A stretch of 64,000 bases of DNA, taken from the NCBI RefSeq assembly GCF_022179465.1, contig NZ_BPQV01000003.1, forward strand, positions 186,001 through 250,000. Reading direction: 5' to 3'. Source of the stretch: Methylobacterium organophilum. GTDB taxonomy: Bacteria > Pseudomonadota > Alphaproteobacteria > Rhizobiales > Beijerinckiaceae. The notes below the pieces were generated by a model, which was not told where the DNA came from, did not search any database, and saw only the letters and a program-made list of their open reading frames with translations. Position 1 is the stretch's first letter; every line of letters begins with the position of its first letter. The position numbers and the translations under genes were made by a program. Below, piece by piece: positions 45,603-54,044 of the stretch.

Positions 45603-47911
45603 TCCGGCGCTCCCGTTCCCGGCTCCGGGCCGAGCAGCCGATGGAGGATCGGCAGCACCCTGGCCGCGCGCTCCGCGTCGAAGACATAGCCCGGCGGCCC
45701 GGCCTCCGGCACGGCGCCTCCCGGCCGGCGCAGGGCCTCGCCGATCGCCCGGCGCTCGGCCGGGGCGATGGTCGCGAAGGTGCGGCGCACAAGGGGCAGA
45801 AGCTCCACGAACAGGGCCTCGTCGAGCCCCGTGAGCCAGTCGTCGAGGACGGCGAGCAGGTCCCGCCCGTGGATCAGGGCCGTGCCGCTGTCTTCGAGGA
45901 AGCCCTCGATCCAGGCGGCGGCCGGCGCCGCCCCGGAGGCCCGCGACAGGGCGCGGGCGAGGCGCTGGCCGGCCTCATCGCCCCTGACCACGCGATCGTC
46001 GAAGAGCAGGCGCACGGCGCGTCCGACGACGCGGCCATGGGCATGCTCCTGGTCGGCGAGCGCCAGCAACGCCTCCTGCCAGGCGGCCTTCAGCGCCGGC
46101 TCCTCCAGGAGCGACAGGGCAGCCGATACGGAAACGAGATGCCTCTTGGCGATGGCGGCGGCCTCGTCGTCGAGGCTCTGGCAGGCGGCGACGAGCCCGG
46201 CGGCCGCCCGCGGCACCAATCCGCGCACCACCGCCAGCACCGGCGCGGTGTCGGAGGCGCGGACCGACCCGTAGCGGGCGAGGTCGGCCAGCGGCGGCAG
46301 CGCCTCCATCAGGTCGAACACGTCCGCGGAGACGGCGGCGCGGTCGTTGAGCGCGGCGATAACGGCCTGCGTGGCCTCGGCGAGATCCGCATCGAGCAGC
46401 GTGCCGATCAGGCCCGACAGTTCCGAGACCCGGCTCGCCGCCCGGGCGCGCGCCGTGACGCGGCTTGCCGCAGCCTCGGCCACGGTGCCGCCCTCGGCGG
46501 AGGCCGCCACCAGTTCCACCACCCATTCCGGCTGCCAGGCCAGGAACCAGGCCTCCTTGAAGGTGCCGCGCCCGCGCGCCTCCCGCCGCGTGCCCCAGGG
46601 AATCCCGATCAAGGCGAGCCGGTTGAGGAAATGGCTGCGGGCGAGGTCGGTCTCCTTGCGCAAGTCGAGGGTGAGTTCCCCGGCCGTGGCGGAGGGCTTC
46701 AGGCGCAGGCGCCTGCACTGGACCTCGAAATCGACCTCCACCGGCGTGCCCGGGCTGGCCGGCGGGGTGGCGCCGAGGCGCTCGCCGATCACGAGCTTGC
46801 GCCGGATCAGCGCCATCGGCCCCGGATCGGCGAAGCAGAGGGTCGCCTGGGCCGCCTCGTCGAGATCGTCGAGGGAGGGCCGGGCCCGGCCGCGGAAGCC
46901 CGCCAGGGCCTCGGCGAGGCGGGCCGCCTCGATCACCGAGGCCGGCGAGGCATCGAGATCCGCCTCCCGCAGCAGCGCCGCGGCCCGGGCGAGCCAACGG
47001 GCGGCGACCCGGGATTCGTGGTTCCAGAGGGTGTCGTACCATTCCGGCGAGAGCACGCCGGCCCGGTAGCCGCTCGCCGTGGCGAGCCGCTCGTAGGACC
47101 AGGGCGCCCAGGCGGCGGCGACCTTGGTCTTCGGCAGCCCTTTCAGGGTCGCGGCGTCCGCCGCCGACTGCCCGCGCGCGTCGTGCCGCGCCAGGGCGGG
47201 CACGTGCCAGGCGCCGCAGATCACCGCGACGCGCTCGAAGCCCTCCTTGGCCGCCTTGCGGATGGACTGGCGCATCTGCGCCTCGCGGGCCTCCTCGCGG
47301 AAGGCCTCGTCGGGATCGGGGTCGTCCTGCTCCCGCAGGGCCGCCATCGCCTCCGCGATCGCCGCGAACACGTCCCCATCCGCCCCCGCCCGGCTCTCGA
47401 CGAAGGCATCCCACCAGCGCTCCCCATCGGGAAAGCCCGCGGCCTGGGCCAGTTCGCCGAAGGGATCGCGCCGGATCGCGGCGGGCGCCGCCGCGGCGCT
47501 TTCCGGAGGCGCCGCCCCCGCGGAGGCGAGGGCCTCGGCCGGCGGCGCGTCCTGCGGCGCTTCCCCGCTCTCCTCCGCTTTACCGAAGCCGTCCGCGAGC
47601 TGGATCGCGTGGGGCAGGTCGATGAAGCGCAGGCTCGCCCCCGCCGCGATCCCGTGCCGCAACGCCACCCATTCCGGCGAGAAGGCCGCAAAGGGGAAGA
47701 AGGCGCAGGCCTGCGGCCGGTCCGGCCGATAGACGAGGAGGGCCACCGGCGGCGTCATGCCCTCCGCGGCGGCGAGGGGGATCAGGGCCTCGGCATCCGG
47801 CGGCCCCTCGATCAGCAGGCAATCGGGCGCGAAGGCGTCCAGGGCCGCGCGCAGCGAGCGGGCCGAGCCCGGCCCGTGATGGCGGATGCCGTAGAGGCGG
47901 ATCTCGGGCAT
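45599..47911 (-). CDS. DUF5682 family protein (YehM-like)
   Basis: A 770-residue protein of unknown function. N-terminal motifs are YGIRHHGPGS (7-16), LIEGPPDAE (33-41), FIDLPH (96-101) and, after an Ala/Pro-rich insert (about 115-148), VICGAWHVPAL (230-240). The GxRHxG, E and GAxHVP pattern resembles the putative metal-dependent TIKI/TraB/ChaN/EreA fold; that link is inferred from motifs. The C-terminal 500 residues are helical and Ala-rich, without a recognised domain. It lies between MoxR (7 nt) and VWA (4-nt overlap), so the three are translated together. Confidence 0.85.
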   Translation of the reverse strand: MPEIRLYGIRHHGPGSARSLRAALDAFAPDCLLIEGPPDAEALIPLAAAEGMTPPVALLVYRPDRPQACAFFPFAAFSPEWVALRHGIAAGASLRFIDLPHAIQLADGFGKAEESGEAPQDAPPAEALASAGAAPPESAAAAPAAIRRDPFGELAQAAGFPDGERWWDAFVESRAGADGDVFAAIAEAMAALREQDDPDPDEAFREEAREAQMRQSIRKAAKEGFERVAVICGAWHVPALARHDARGQSAADAATLKGLPKTKVAAAWAPWSYERLATASGYRAGVLSPEWYDTLWNHESRVAARWLARAAALLREADLDASPASVIEAARLAEALAGFRGRARPSLDDLDEAAQATLCFADPGPMALIRRKLVIGERLGATPPASPGTPVEVDFEVQCRRLRLKPSATAGELTLDLRKETDLARSHFLNRLALIGIPWGTRREARGRGTFKEAWFLAWQPEWVVELVAASAEGGTVAEAAASRVTARARAASRVSELSGLIGTLLDADLAEATQAVIAALNDRAAVSADVFDLMEALPPLADLARYGSVRASDTAPVLAVVRGLVPRAAAGLVAACQSLDDEAAAIAKRHLVSVSAALSLLEEPALKAAWQEALLALADQEHAHGRVVGRAVRLLFDDRVVRGDEAGQRLARALSRASGAAPAAAWIEGFLEDSGTALIHGRDLLAVLDDWLTGLDEALFVELLPLVRRTFATIAPAERRAIGEALRRPGGAVPEAGPPGYVFDAERAARVLPILHRLLGPEPGTGAPE

Positions 47912-47918
47912 CGCGCGC

Positions 47919-49019
47919 TCAGGCGCTCTCGCGGGCGGCCCGGTACAGGTCCTTCCACTCGGCCCGCTCCTTGACCACGGTCTCCAGGTATTCGCGCCAG
48001 ACGATCGCGTCCTGGACCGGATCCTTCACCACGGCGCCGCTGATCCCGGAGACGAGGTCCTGGGCCGAGAGGCGCCCGTCGCCGAAATGTGCGGCGAGCG
48101 CCAGACCGTTGCCGACCACGCTGATGGCTTCCGCCGTCGAGAGCGTGCCGGAGGGCTGCTTGACCTTGCTCTTGCCGTCGGCGGTCACGCCCTCGCGCAA
48201 TTCGCGGAAGATCGTGACGACGCGGCGGATCTGGTCGGCGCCCGGCGGCTCGGCCGGGATCTCGAAGGCGCGGCCGAGCGCGGCGACGCGGCTCTCGACG
48301 ATGGCGATCTCCGCCTCGATCGTGGCCGGCGGCGGCAGCACCACGGTGTTGAAGCGCCGCTTCAGGGCGCTCGACAGCTCGTTCACCCCGCGGTCGCGGT
48401 TGTTGGCCGTGGCGATGAGGTTGAAGCCCTTCTGCGCCGCCACCTCCTCGTTCAGCTCGGGGATCGGCAGGGTCTTCTCGGACAGGATGGTGATGAAGCT
48501 GTCCTGCGTCTCCGAGGGGATGCGGGTCAGCTCCTCGACGCGGGCGATGCGGCCCTCGCTCATCGCCCGCATGATCGGCGAGCCCACCACGGCCTCGCGG
48601 CTCGGCCCCTTGGCGAGCAGCAGCGCGTAGTTCCAGCCGTAGCGGATCGCCTCCTCGCTGGTGCCGGCCGTGCCCTGGACGATGAGCCGCGAGGTCCCGC
48701 TGATCGCCGCCGCCAGGTGCTCGCTGACCCAGCTCTTGGCGGTGCCCGGAACCCCGAGGAGCAGCAGCGCCCGGTCGGTGGCGAGCGTCGCCACCGCGAT
48801 CTCCATGAGGCGCCGGTCGCCGATATATTTCGGCGAGACCGCGAAGCCGGACGGCAGCCGCCCACCCAGCAGGTAGGTGACGACGGCTTGCGGCGAGAGC
48901 TGCCAGTTCGGCGGCCGGGGCCGGTCGTCGGCCGCGCGCAGGGCCTCGAGCTCCTCGGCGAAGGCGTCCTCGGCGGCTCGGCGCAGCTGCGTGGCCTTGG
49001 TCCCGTTGGTCTGCGTCAT
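47919..49019 (-). CDS. MoxR-type AAA+ ATPase (YehL-like)
   Basis: A 366-residue AAA+ ATPase. Walker A is GVPGTAKSW (89-97; Lys95). The Walker B position reads ARVEELTRIP, with Glu in place of the usual Asp before the catalytic Glu. Sensor 1 is ATANNRDRGVNELS, followed by the arginine-rich LKRRFN. MoxR ATPases remodel or assemble protein complexes with VWA partners. The frame stays open far upstream, but the ATG at 49019 gives the standard N-terminus; the extension lies antisense/out of frame within the DUF5691 gene. Confidence 0.92.
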   Translation of the reverse strand: MTQTNGTKATQLRRAAEDAFAEELEALRAADDRPRPPNWQLSPQAVVTYLLGGRLPSGFAVSPKYIGDRRLMEIAVATLATDRALLLLGVPGTAKSWVSEHLAAAISGTSRLIVQGTAGTSEEAIRYGWNYALLLAKGPSREAVVGSPIMRAMSEGRIARVEELTRIPSETQDSFITILSEKTLPIPELNEEVAAQKGFNLIATANNRDRGVNELSSALKRRFNTVVLPPPATIEAEIAIVESRVAALGRAFEIPAEPPGADQIRRVVTIFRELREGVTADGKSKVKQPSGTLSTAEAISVVGNGLALAAHFGDGRLSAQDLVSGISGAVVKDPVQDAIVWREYLETVVKERAEWKDLYRAARESA

Positions 49020-49048
49020 CCTCAGGCTGTCTCCCGTGCGAATGCCCG

Positions 49049-50587
49049 TCAGGCGAAGTCGCGCCGCAGGGCGACGCGCAGCTCCAGGGTCTCGGCGAAG
49101 GCGGCGAGCTGGCCGTGCAGGCGCTGGTCCTCGCCCTCCGGCAATCGTGCCAGGATGGCGGCCGCCGCGGCCGCGGCGTCCTCGGTGGGGGCGATCCGCT
49201 CGCCGAGGCGGTCGAGGAGCCAGGTCTTGGCGAGACCGTCCCGGTCGGCCCGGGACCCACGGGTGACCGAGGCGAGCCAGTCGAGGCAGGCGGCGCCGAA
49301 GCCCTCCGAGAAGACCGGAGGGCCGGTGACGAGCAGGGCGAAGGCGTCCTCGATCGCGCCGCGAGGCAACGCCGCGGCCACGGTCCGCTCCCATTCCTCC
49401 GCCGGCAGCAGGGCCACGGTGCGGGCCCACCTCTCCCGCAGGGGATTCGTCGGCCGGATCCCGGACAGGCGCCCGGCATAGGCCTCCCCCAGAACCGCGG
49501 CCTGGGCACGGACCCAGTCGGGGTCGCGCTCGCGGCGCACGCTGGCGAAGAAGCCCTCGAAGATCGCCTCGGCGAACTCGCTGTGCAGGCCGAGCTCGAT
49601 CCAGAGCCGCGGCGGATGCTCGGCGAAGACATGCAGGGGCGCGCGGGCGAGAATGTCCCGCAGGAGCCCGGCCCGGGTGCCGCCGCCCCGGCGCTCGTAG
49701 GCGTTGGGCTCCACGCCGTCCCGGGCGAGGGCGGGCGATTCCTCGGGCAGCGTCACCACGAGCGCGTGCTTCGTCCCCCCGAGGAGACGCCGCTTGCTCT
49801 CGACGGCGAGGGCGGCCCTGGTGCGCGCGCCCATGCGGGCGGCGAGGCGCGAGCGCGGCAGGCGCGGGAGCAGGCCCTGGGCCGCCGCCCGCACGCCGGA
49901 GGACCGGTCGTCGAGGCAGGCTTCGAGGAAGGGCTCGTCGGCCTCGCTCAGCCCGATCTCCAGGATCGAGACCAGGGCGTGGCGCATCTCCGCCTTCTCG
50001 GCCCGGAAGCCCGCCTCCAGGGCGGCGCGGGCGCCCTCGGGGTCGCGCTGGCGGAAGGCGGCGAAGGCCGCCCGGCGCTCCTCCGTCGTCCCCTCGGTCC
50101 AGTCCCGCCCGGCGGCGGGGGAGGCCTCGCCGCCGCAGGCCTGCCGGAACCAGGCGATCTCCGGACCGGCGATCCGGTCGAGGGCCTCGGGCCAGTCGCT
50201 GCGATAGGGAATCAGGGCCGGCAGCAGCCAGATCGGCGCACGCACGCCCGCCGCGCCGGCCAGCGCGCACCATTCCGCCAGCCGCGGGCGCGCGGTGCGG
50301 CCCCCGGCGAGGAGCAGGGCGAGCCGCGCCGCCGCGGCGGGCGGGCATTCCGGGCCGGCGGCCTCCCGCGGGGGGAGCGGCGCCAGCGCCTCCGCCGCCA
50401 GCCCTCGCCCGGCCAGGTGATGGAGCCCCTGCGCCGCGAGGCGCGCAAGCAGCCGCCCGCCCGAATCCGCCTCCGGGGCGAGGCCGGGGAAGGCATCGTC
50501 CAGCAGGGCGGGCGGCGCCCGCTCGGCCCCGATCAGGGCGGCGGCCAGGGCCGCCTCGAACCCGTCCGCGACAGGCACGGCACCCAT
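49049..50587 (-). CDS. DUF5691 family protein
   Basis: A 512-residue, Ala/Leu/Arg-rich helical protein without membrane segments. Repeated helices with an EGARAALEAGFRAEKAEMRHAL and LEACLDDRSSGVRAAAQGLL pattern (about 180-250) look like HEAT-type repeats, suited to protein binding. The family occurs with MoxR, VWA and SWIM genes, but its function is unknown. It starts with the last base of the SWIM gene's stop region and ends 29 nt before moxR. Confidence 0.78.
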   Translation of the reverse strand: MGAVPVADGFEAALAAALIGAERAPPALLDDAFPGLAPEADSGGRLLARLAAQGLHHLAGRGLAAEALAPLPPREAAGPECPPAAAARLALLLAGGRTARPRLAEWCALAGAAGVRAPIWLLPALIPYRSDWPEALDRIAGPEIAWFRQACGGEASPAAGRDWTEGTTEERRAAFAAFRQRDPEGARAALEAGFRAEKAEMRHALVSILEIGLSEADEPFLEACLDDRSSGVRAAAQGLLPRLPRSRLAARMGARTRAALAVESKRRLLGGTKHALVVTLPEESPALARDGVEPNAYERRGGGTRAGLLRDILARAPLHVFAEHPPRLWIELGLHSEFAEAIFEGFFASVRRERDPDWVRAQAAVLGEAYAGRLSGIRPTNPLRERWARTVALLPAEEWERTVAAALPRGAIEDAFALLVTGPPVFSEGFGAACLDWLASVTRGSRADRDGLAKTWLLDRLGERIAPTEDAAAAAAAILARLPEGEDQRLHGQLAAFAETLELRVALRRDFA

Positions 50588-51957
50588 CAGGCGGCCCGCG
50601 TCAGGATGGGCCGGAGGTCCTGCGCCGGCACCGCATAGAGATGGCCCTCCGCCACCAGGGCGAGGGCACTCAGCCCGAACCCGTCATAGAGCCCGAACAG
50701 ATCGACCGGCCGCCCCGCCGCCACCGCGACGAGGGCGCCCACGCGCGGATCGGCCTTCAGGGCGAGACTGCCCGTGGCGTCGCCGATGCCGAAGGCGGGA
50801 GCCTCCGCCCCCTCGGAAAGGTGCCCGAAGCGGACCTCGCGCAGCCGCAGGGGCCAGCTCTCCAGCCAGGGCGCCTGCGCCAGGGCCTGGGCGAAACCGT
50901 CGAGGGCCGCCGCGATGCCCGTCGCCCCCGGAAGGCCGGCGAAGGACGCGGCACCGGCACGTCCCTCTCGAATCACCGCCCGCAGGGGCGGCGTGCCGGG
51001 ATGGAAAGCGAGGGCGCCGCAGAAATCCTGACCGGCCGCCGGGACCGGCGGCAGCGGCGCGCCGGCGCTGGCATAGTCCACGATCTGCGCCAGGGCGCCG
51101 CTGCGGCGCCCGGCCAGCCAGACCGTGCGTGCGGTGAGCTTGTCCTCCTCCTCGACCGCATGGGCGAGCACCGCCCAGTCGTCGACCGCATCGGGCCGGG
51201 CGGCGAGATCCTCGGCGCCGACCGGATAGCCCAGCGCCGCGCGCACGCTCGCCACCTGGTCCGGCGCCAGGGCATGGAGCCGCCGTGCCGCCCGGACCAG
51301 GAGCGCGAGCCGTCCCAGGGCGAGGGCCAAAGCCGCATCGGGCCGGGCGGCGCCGAGAACGGGGGCGCCCGCCGCCAGCCCCGGCAGGGCACGCACCCGG
51401 CGGGCGAGGCCCGGCGCCTGCCCATCGACGAGGCGGCCCGCCATCCGGTCCCAGAAGGCGTAGGGCTCCGCCCGGGCCGCGGCGAGGCCGCGGCGCATCA
51501 GGTCGCGCAGCCAGAGATCGAATTCGTCCAGGGCGGCCGCGACGCGCTCCTCGCGGGCCTGACGCCGCTTGGCCTGCGCCTTCTCGTCGACGGGCTTCGC
51601 GGGAGCCTGGGCCTTGGTCTCGGCAGCGGTCGCCCGGCTCTCCCGCCCCTTCATCCAGGCGGCGACCCAGTCCGGCGGTTCGGCCTCGGCGAGCGGCGCC
51701 GCCGCATCGAGCAGCATCAGCCCGAGGGCATGCTTGCAGGGAAATTTCCGGCTCGGGCAGGTGCATTTCGAAGCCGGCCCAGCGAGATCGGCCACCGTGC
51801 GGTAGGGGCTCGCCCCGCTGCCCTTGATCTCACCCCAGATCACCCCGCCCGCCCGGCCCGGTGCGCTCCACTTGGCAGGCTTGGCCTGATCCTGGCCGGC
51901 TTTGCGGCTCGACGCATCGGGGGCGAGGTCGAGAATCTGGGCAGCGGTGAGGCTCAT
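50587..51957 (-). CDS. SWIM zinc-finger protein (YehQ-like)
   Basis: A 456-residue protein with a SWIM zinc finger near the N-terminus: CTCPSRKFPCKHALGL, with Cys65, Cys67, Cys74 and His76 as ligands (CxC-x6-CxH). The rest is Ala/Arg-rich and helical. SWIM domains bind DNA or proteins. I use the ATG at 51957 (MSLTAAQILDLAPD); the extra frame to 52005 is not conserved in character. It is the first gene of the five-gene operon. A TATAAC on the minus strand (52006-52011) could be its -10. Confidence 0.85.
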   Translation of the reverse strand: MSLTAAQILDLAPDASSRKAGQDQAKPAKWSAPGRAGGVIWGEIKGSGASPYRTVADLAGPASKCTCPSRKFPCKHALGLMLLDAAAPLAEAEPPDWVAAWMKGRESRATAAETKAQAPAKPVDEKAQAKRRQAREERVAAALDEFDLWLRDLMRRGLAAARAEPYAFWDRMAGRLVDGQAPGLARRVRALPGLAAGAPVLGAARPDAALALALGRLALLVRAARRLHALAPDQVASVRAALGYPVGAEDLAARPDAVDDWAVLAHAVEEEDKLTARTVWLAGRRSGALAQIVDYASAGAPLPPVPAAGQDFCGALAFHPGTPPLRAVIREGRAGAASFAGLPGATGIAAALDGFAQALAQAPWLESWPLRLREVRFGHLSEGAEAPAFGIGDATGSLALKADPRVGALVAVAAGRPVDLFGLYDGFGLSALALVAEGHLYAVPAQDLRPILTRAA

Positions 51958-52454
51958 GCGGCAGGACGATCGTCTTTCCATCGGGCGGCTGCAGAGGAGC
52001 GGCACGTTATACGGTCGAAGCGGCGTTGCAACCCCAATAACGCTTAGAAATCACCTGGGTTGATTTTGGGTCTGCTCTGAACAACCCTCCGTTTTTCTGT
52101 CCCACATCACTTGTGCGCCATCGAATGACGTGGCAGCGCGTCGCGATCAAGAGATCCGATAGAACAAGGCCCGGGATGCGGCGCCTGGTATCGCGTCATC
52201 GGGCGCCGATTCGGGCCGCCAGGGGCCCTTGCCGGTCCCCGCACCGCCGATCTCTCCCCTCTCACGCTTCGGCAGCCCGGGGCCGTCTCGGGCCGGCTTA
52301 CCCTTGGATCGGGAGCCGGATTCCGTGGGCCGCCAGTGGATCGGCGGGCACGAGGTGATTTCCTCTCAAGAAATTTCCATTACTCCTGATTGACGGACGC
52401 GGGCCGATATGCGACCTCTTTTCTCGAGAGATCCGACCGGGGGAGAAGAACGCG
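51958..52454. other. divergent control region SWIM operon / mgsABC
   Basis: About 500 nt without a gene. It holds the possible SWIM-operon -10 (52006-52011), an imperfect hairpin around AAATCACCTGGGTTGATTT (about 52049-52067), and an AT-rich stretch (52360-52385) with two ATTTCC copies 14 nt apart. GGGGGAGAAG is the mgsA ribosome binding site. No known riboswitch or a -12/-24 (sigma-54) promoter was recognised. Confidence 0.4.
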
Positions 52455-53354
52455 ATGTGCGGCATCGTCGGGCTGTATCTGAAGACACCCAAACTTGAAT
52501 CGCAGCTCGGCACGTTGCTGGCCGGGATGCTGGAAACCATGACCGATCGCGGCCCCGACAGCGCGGGCTTCGCGATCTACGGGACCGACACGGACGCGAA
52601 CGGGGTCAAGCTGACCCTGCGCGGCCCGGACGCCGCGTCCCTCGACGAGGCGGTGACCGCCCTCGAGGCCCATCTCGGCACCTCCGTCGCCCGCACCGGG
52701 CGCGACACCCACAGCGTCCTCTCGCTGTCGGCGGAGCAGGAGAAGGCCGTGCGCGACTGGCTCGCCGCCGAGCGCCCCGGCATCGACGTGGTCGGCACCG
52801 GCAGCCGCATGGAGATCTACAAGGAGGTCGGGCTTCCGGCGCATGTCGCCGCCCGCTTCGACCTCGCCGGCATGACCGGCACCCACGGCATCGGCCATAC
52901 CCGCATGGCCACCGAGAGCGCGGTGACCACCAACGGCGCCCACCCCTTCTCGACGGGGGCCGACGAGTGCCTCGTGCACAACGGCTCGCTCTCGAACCAC
53001 AACGACCTGCGCCGGCGCCTGCGCCGCGAGGGCCTGAGCTTCGCCACCGCCAACGATTCCGAGGTGGCCGCCGGCTATCTCAGCTGGCGCATGCGGGAGG
53101 GCGACAGCCTCCAGCAGGCGCTGGAGGCGAGCCTGTCGGATCTCGACGGCTTCTTCACCTTCGTGGTCGGGACCAAGAGCGGCTTCGCCGTGCTGCGCGA
53201 CCCGATCGCCTGCAAGCCGGCCGTGATGGCCGAGACCGACGACTACGTCGCCTTCGGCTCCGAGTACCGGGCGCTCGCCGGCCTGCCCGGCATCGAGAAC
53301 GCCCGGGTGTTCGAGCCCGAGCCCGCCAAGGTCTATGCCTGGGAGCGCCACTGA
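52455..53354 (+). CDS. mgsA: N-methylglutamate synthase subunit A (class II amidotransferase-like)
   Basis: A 299-residue GlxB/MgsA protein, the glutaminase-like subunit of N-methylglutamate synthase, which moves the methylamine group of gamma-glutamylmethylamide onto 2-oxoglutarate. MCGIVGLYL exposes Cys2; MTDRGPDSAGFAIYG (about 35-49), GHTRMATES and HNGSLSNHNDLRRRL are the glutamine-amidotransferase motifs. It overlaps mgsB by 1 nt (TGATG). The order mgsA-mgsB-mgsC-gmaS matches the methylamine pathway; a glutamate-synthase-like glxBCD role is the alternative. Confidence 0.88.
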   Translation: MCGIVGLYLKTPKLESQLGTLLAGMLETMTDRGPDSAGFAIYGTDTDANGVKLTLRGPDAASLDEAVTALEAHLGTSVARTGRDTHSVLSLSAEQEKAVRDWLAAERPGIDVVGTGSRMEIYKEVGLPAHVAARFDLAGMTGTHGIGHTRMATESAVTTNGAHPFSTGADECLVHNGSLSNHNDLRRRLRREGLSFATANDSEVAAGYLSWRMREGDSLQQALEASLSDLDGFFTFVVGTKSGFAVLRDPIACKPAVMAETDDYVAFGSEYRALAGLPGIENARVFEPEPAKVYAWERH

Positions 53355-54043
53355 TGCCGAGCTTCGACCTGCGTAGCACGCCCCTGCGCGAACTGAACCG
53401 CAGCCTTCACGCGCTGCCCCCCGACACCAACGAGACCCATTGGACGATCACCGGGCCGGACGGGGCGCATGCCATCGCCGCCGGGCTCGACCGGGCCATC
53501 ACCGTCGAGATCGAGGGCCATGTCGGCTATTACTGCGCCGGCATGAACAAGCAGGCCCAGGTCGTGATCCACGGCAGCGCCGGCACCGGCGTCGCCGAGA
53601 ACATGATGAGCGGCTTCGTGCACGTGCGGGGCGATGCCGGCCAGTCGGCGGGCGCCACCGCCCATGGCGGCCTCCTCGTCATCGACGGCAATGCCGGCGC
53701 CCGCTGCGGCATCTCGATGAAGGGCATCGACATCGTCGTGAAGGGCTCGGTCGGCCACATGTCGGCCTTCATGGCCCAGGCCGGCACCCTGGCCGTGCTC
53801 GGCGATGCCGGCGAGGCCCTGGGCGATTCCCTCTACGAGGCGCGCCTCTTCGTGCGCGGCTCGGTGAAGAGCCTCGGCGCGGATTGCGTCGAGAAGGAGA
53901 TGCGCGACGAGCACCGGGAGGCGCTTTACGCCAAGCTGAAGGCCGCGGGCCTGGCCGGCGAGGTCGATCCCTCCGAGTTCCGTCGCTACGGCTCGGCGCG
54001 CAACCTCTACCACTTCCACGTCGACAACGCCGGAGCCTACTGA
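53354..54043 (+). CDS. mgsB: N-methylglutamate synthase subunit B (GltB C-terminal-like)
   Basis: A 229-residue right-handed beta-helix protein, related to the C-terminal domain of the glutamate synthase large subunit (GXGXG domain). Gly-rich turns repeat about every 20 residues: GSAGTGVAENM, GDAGQSAGATAHGG, GNAGARCGISMKG and GSVGHMSAF. It is structural and links the amidotransferase and FMN parts of the complex. It lies 1 nt before mgsC. Confidence 0.9.
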   Translation: MPSFDLRSTPLRELNRSLHALPPDTNETHWTITGPDGAHAIAAGLDRAITVEIEGHVGYYCAGMNKQAQVVIHGSAGTGVAENMMSGFVHVRGDAGQSAGATAHGGLLVIDGNAGARCGISMKGIDIVVKGSVGHMSAFMAQAGTLAVLGDAGEALGDSLYEARLFVRGSVKSLGADCVEKEMRDEHREALYAKLKAAGLAGEVDPSEFRRYGSARNLYHFHVDNAGAY

Positions 54044-54044
54044 G

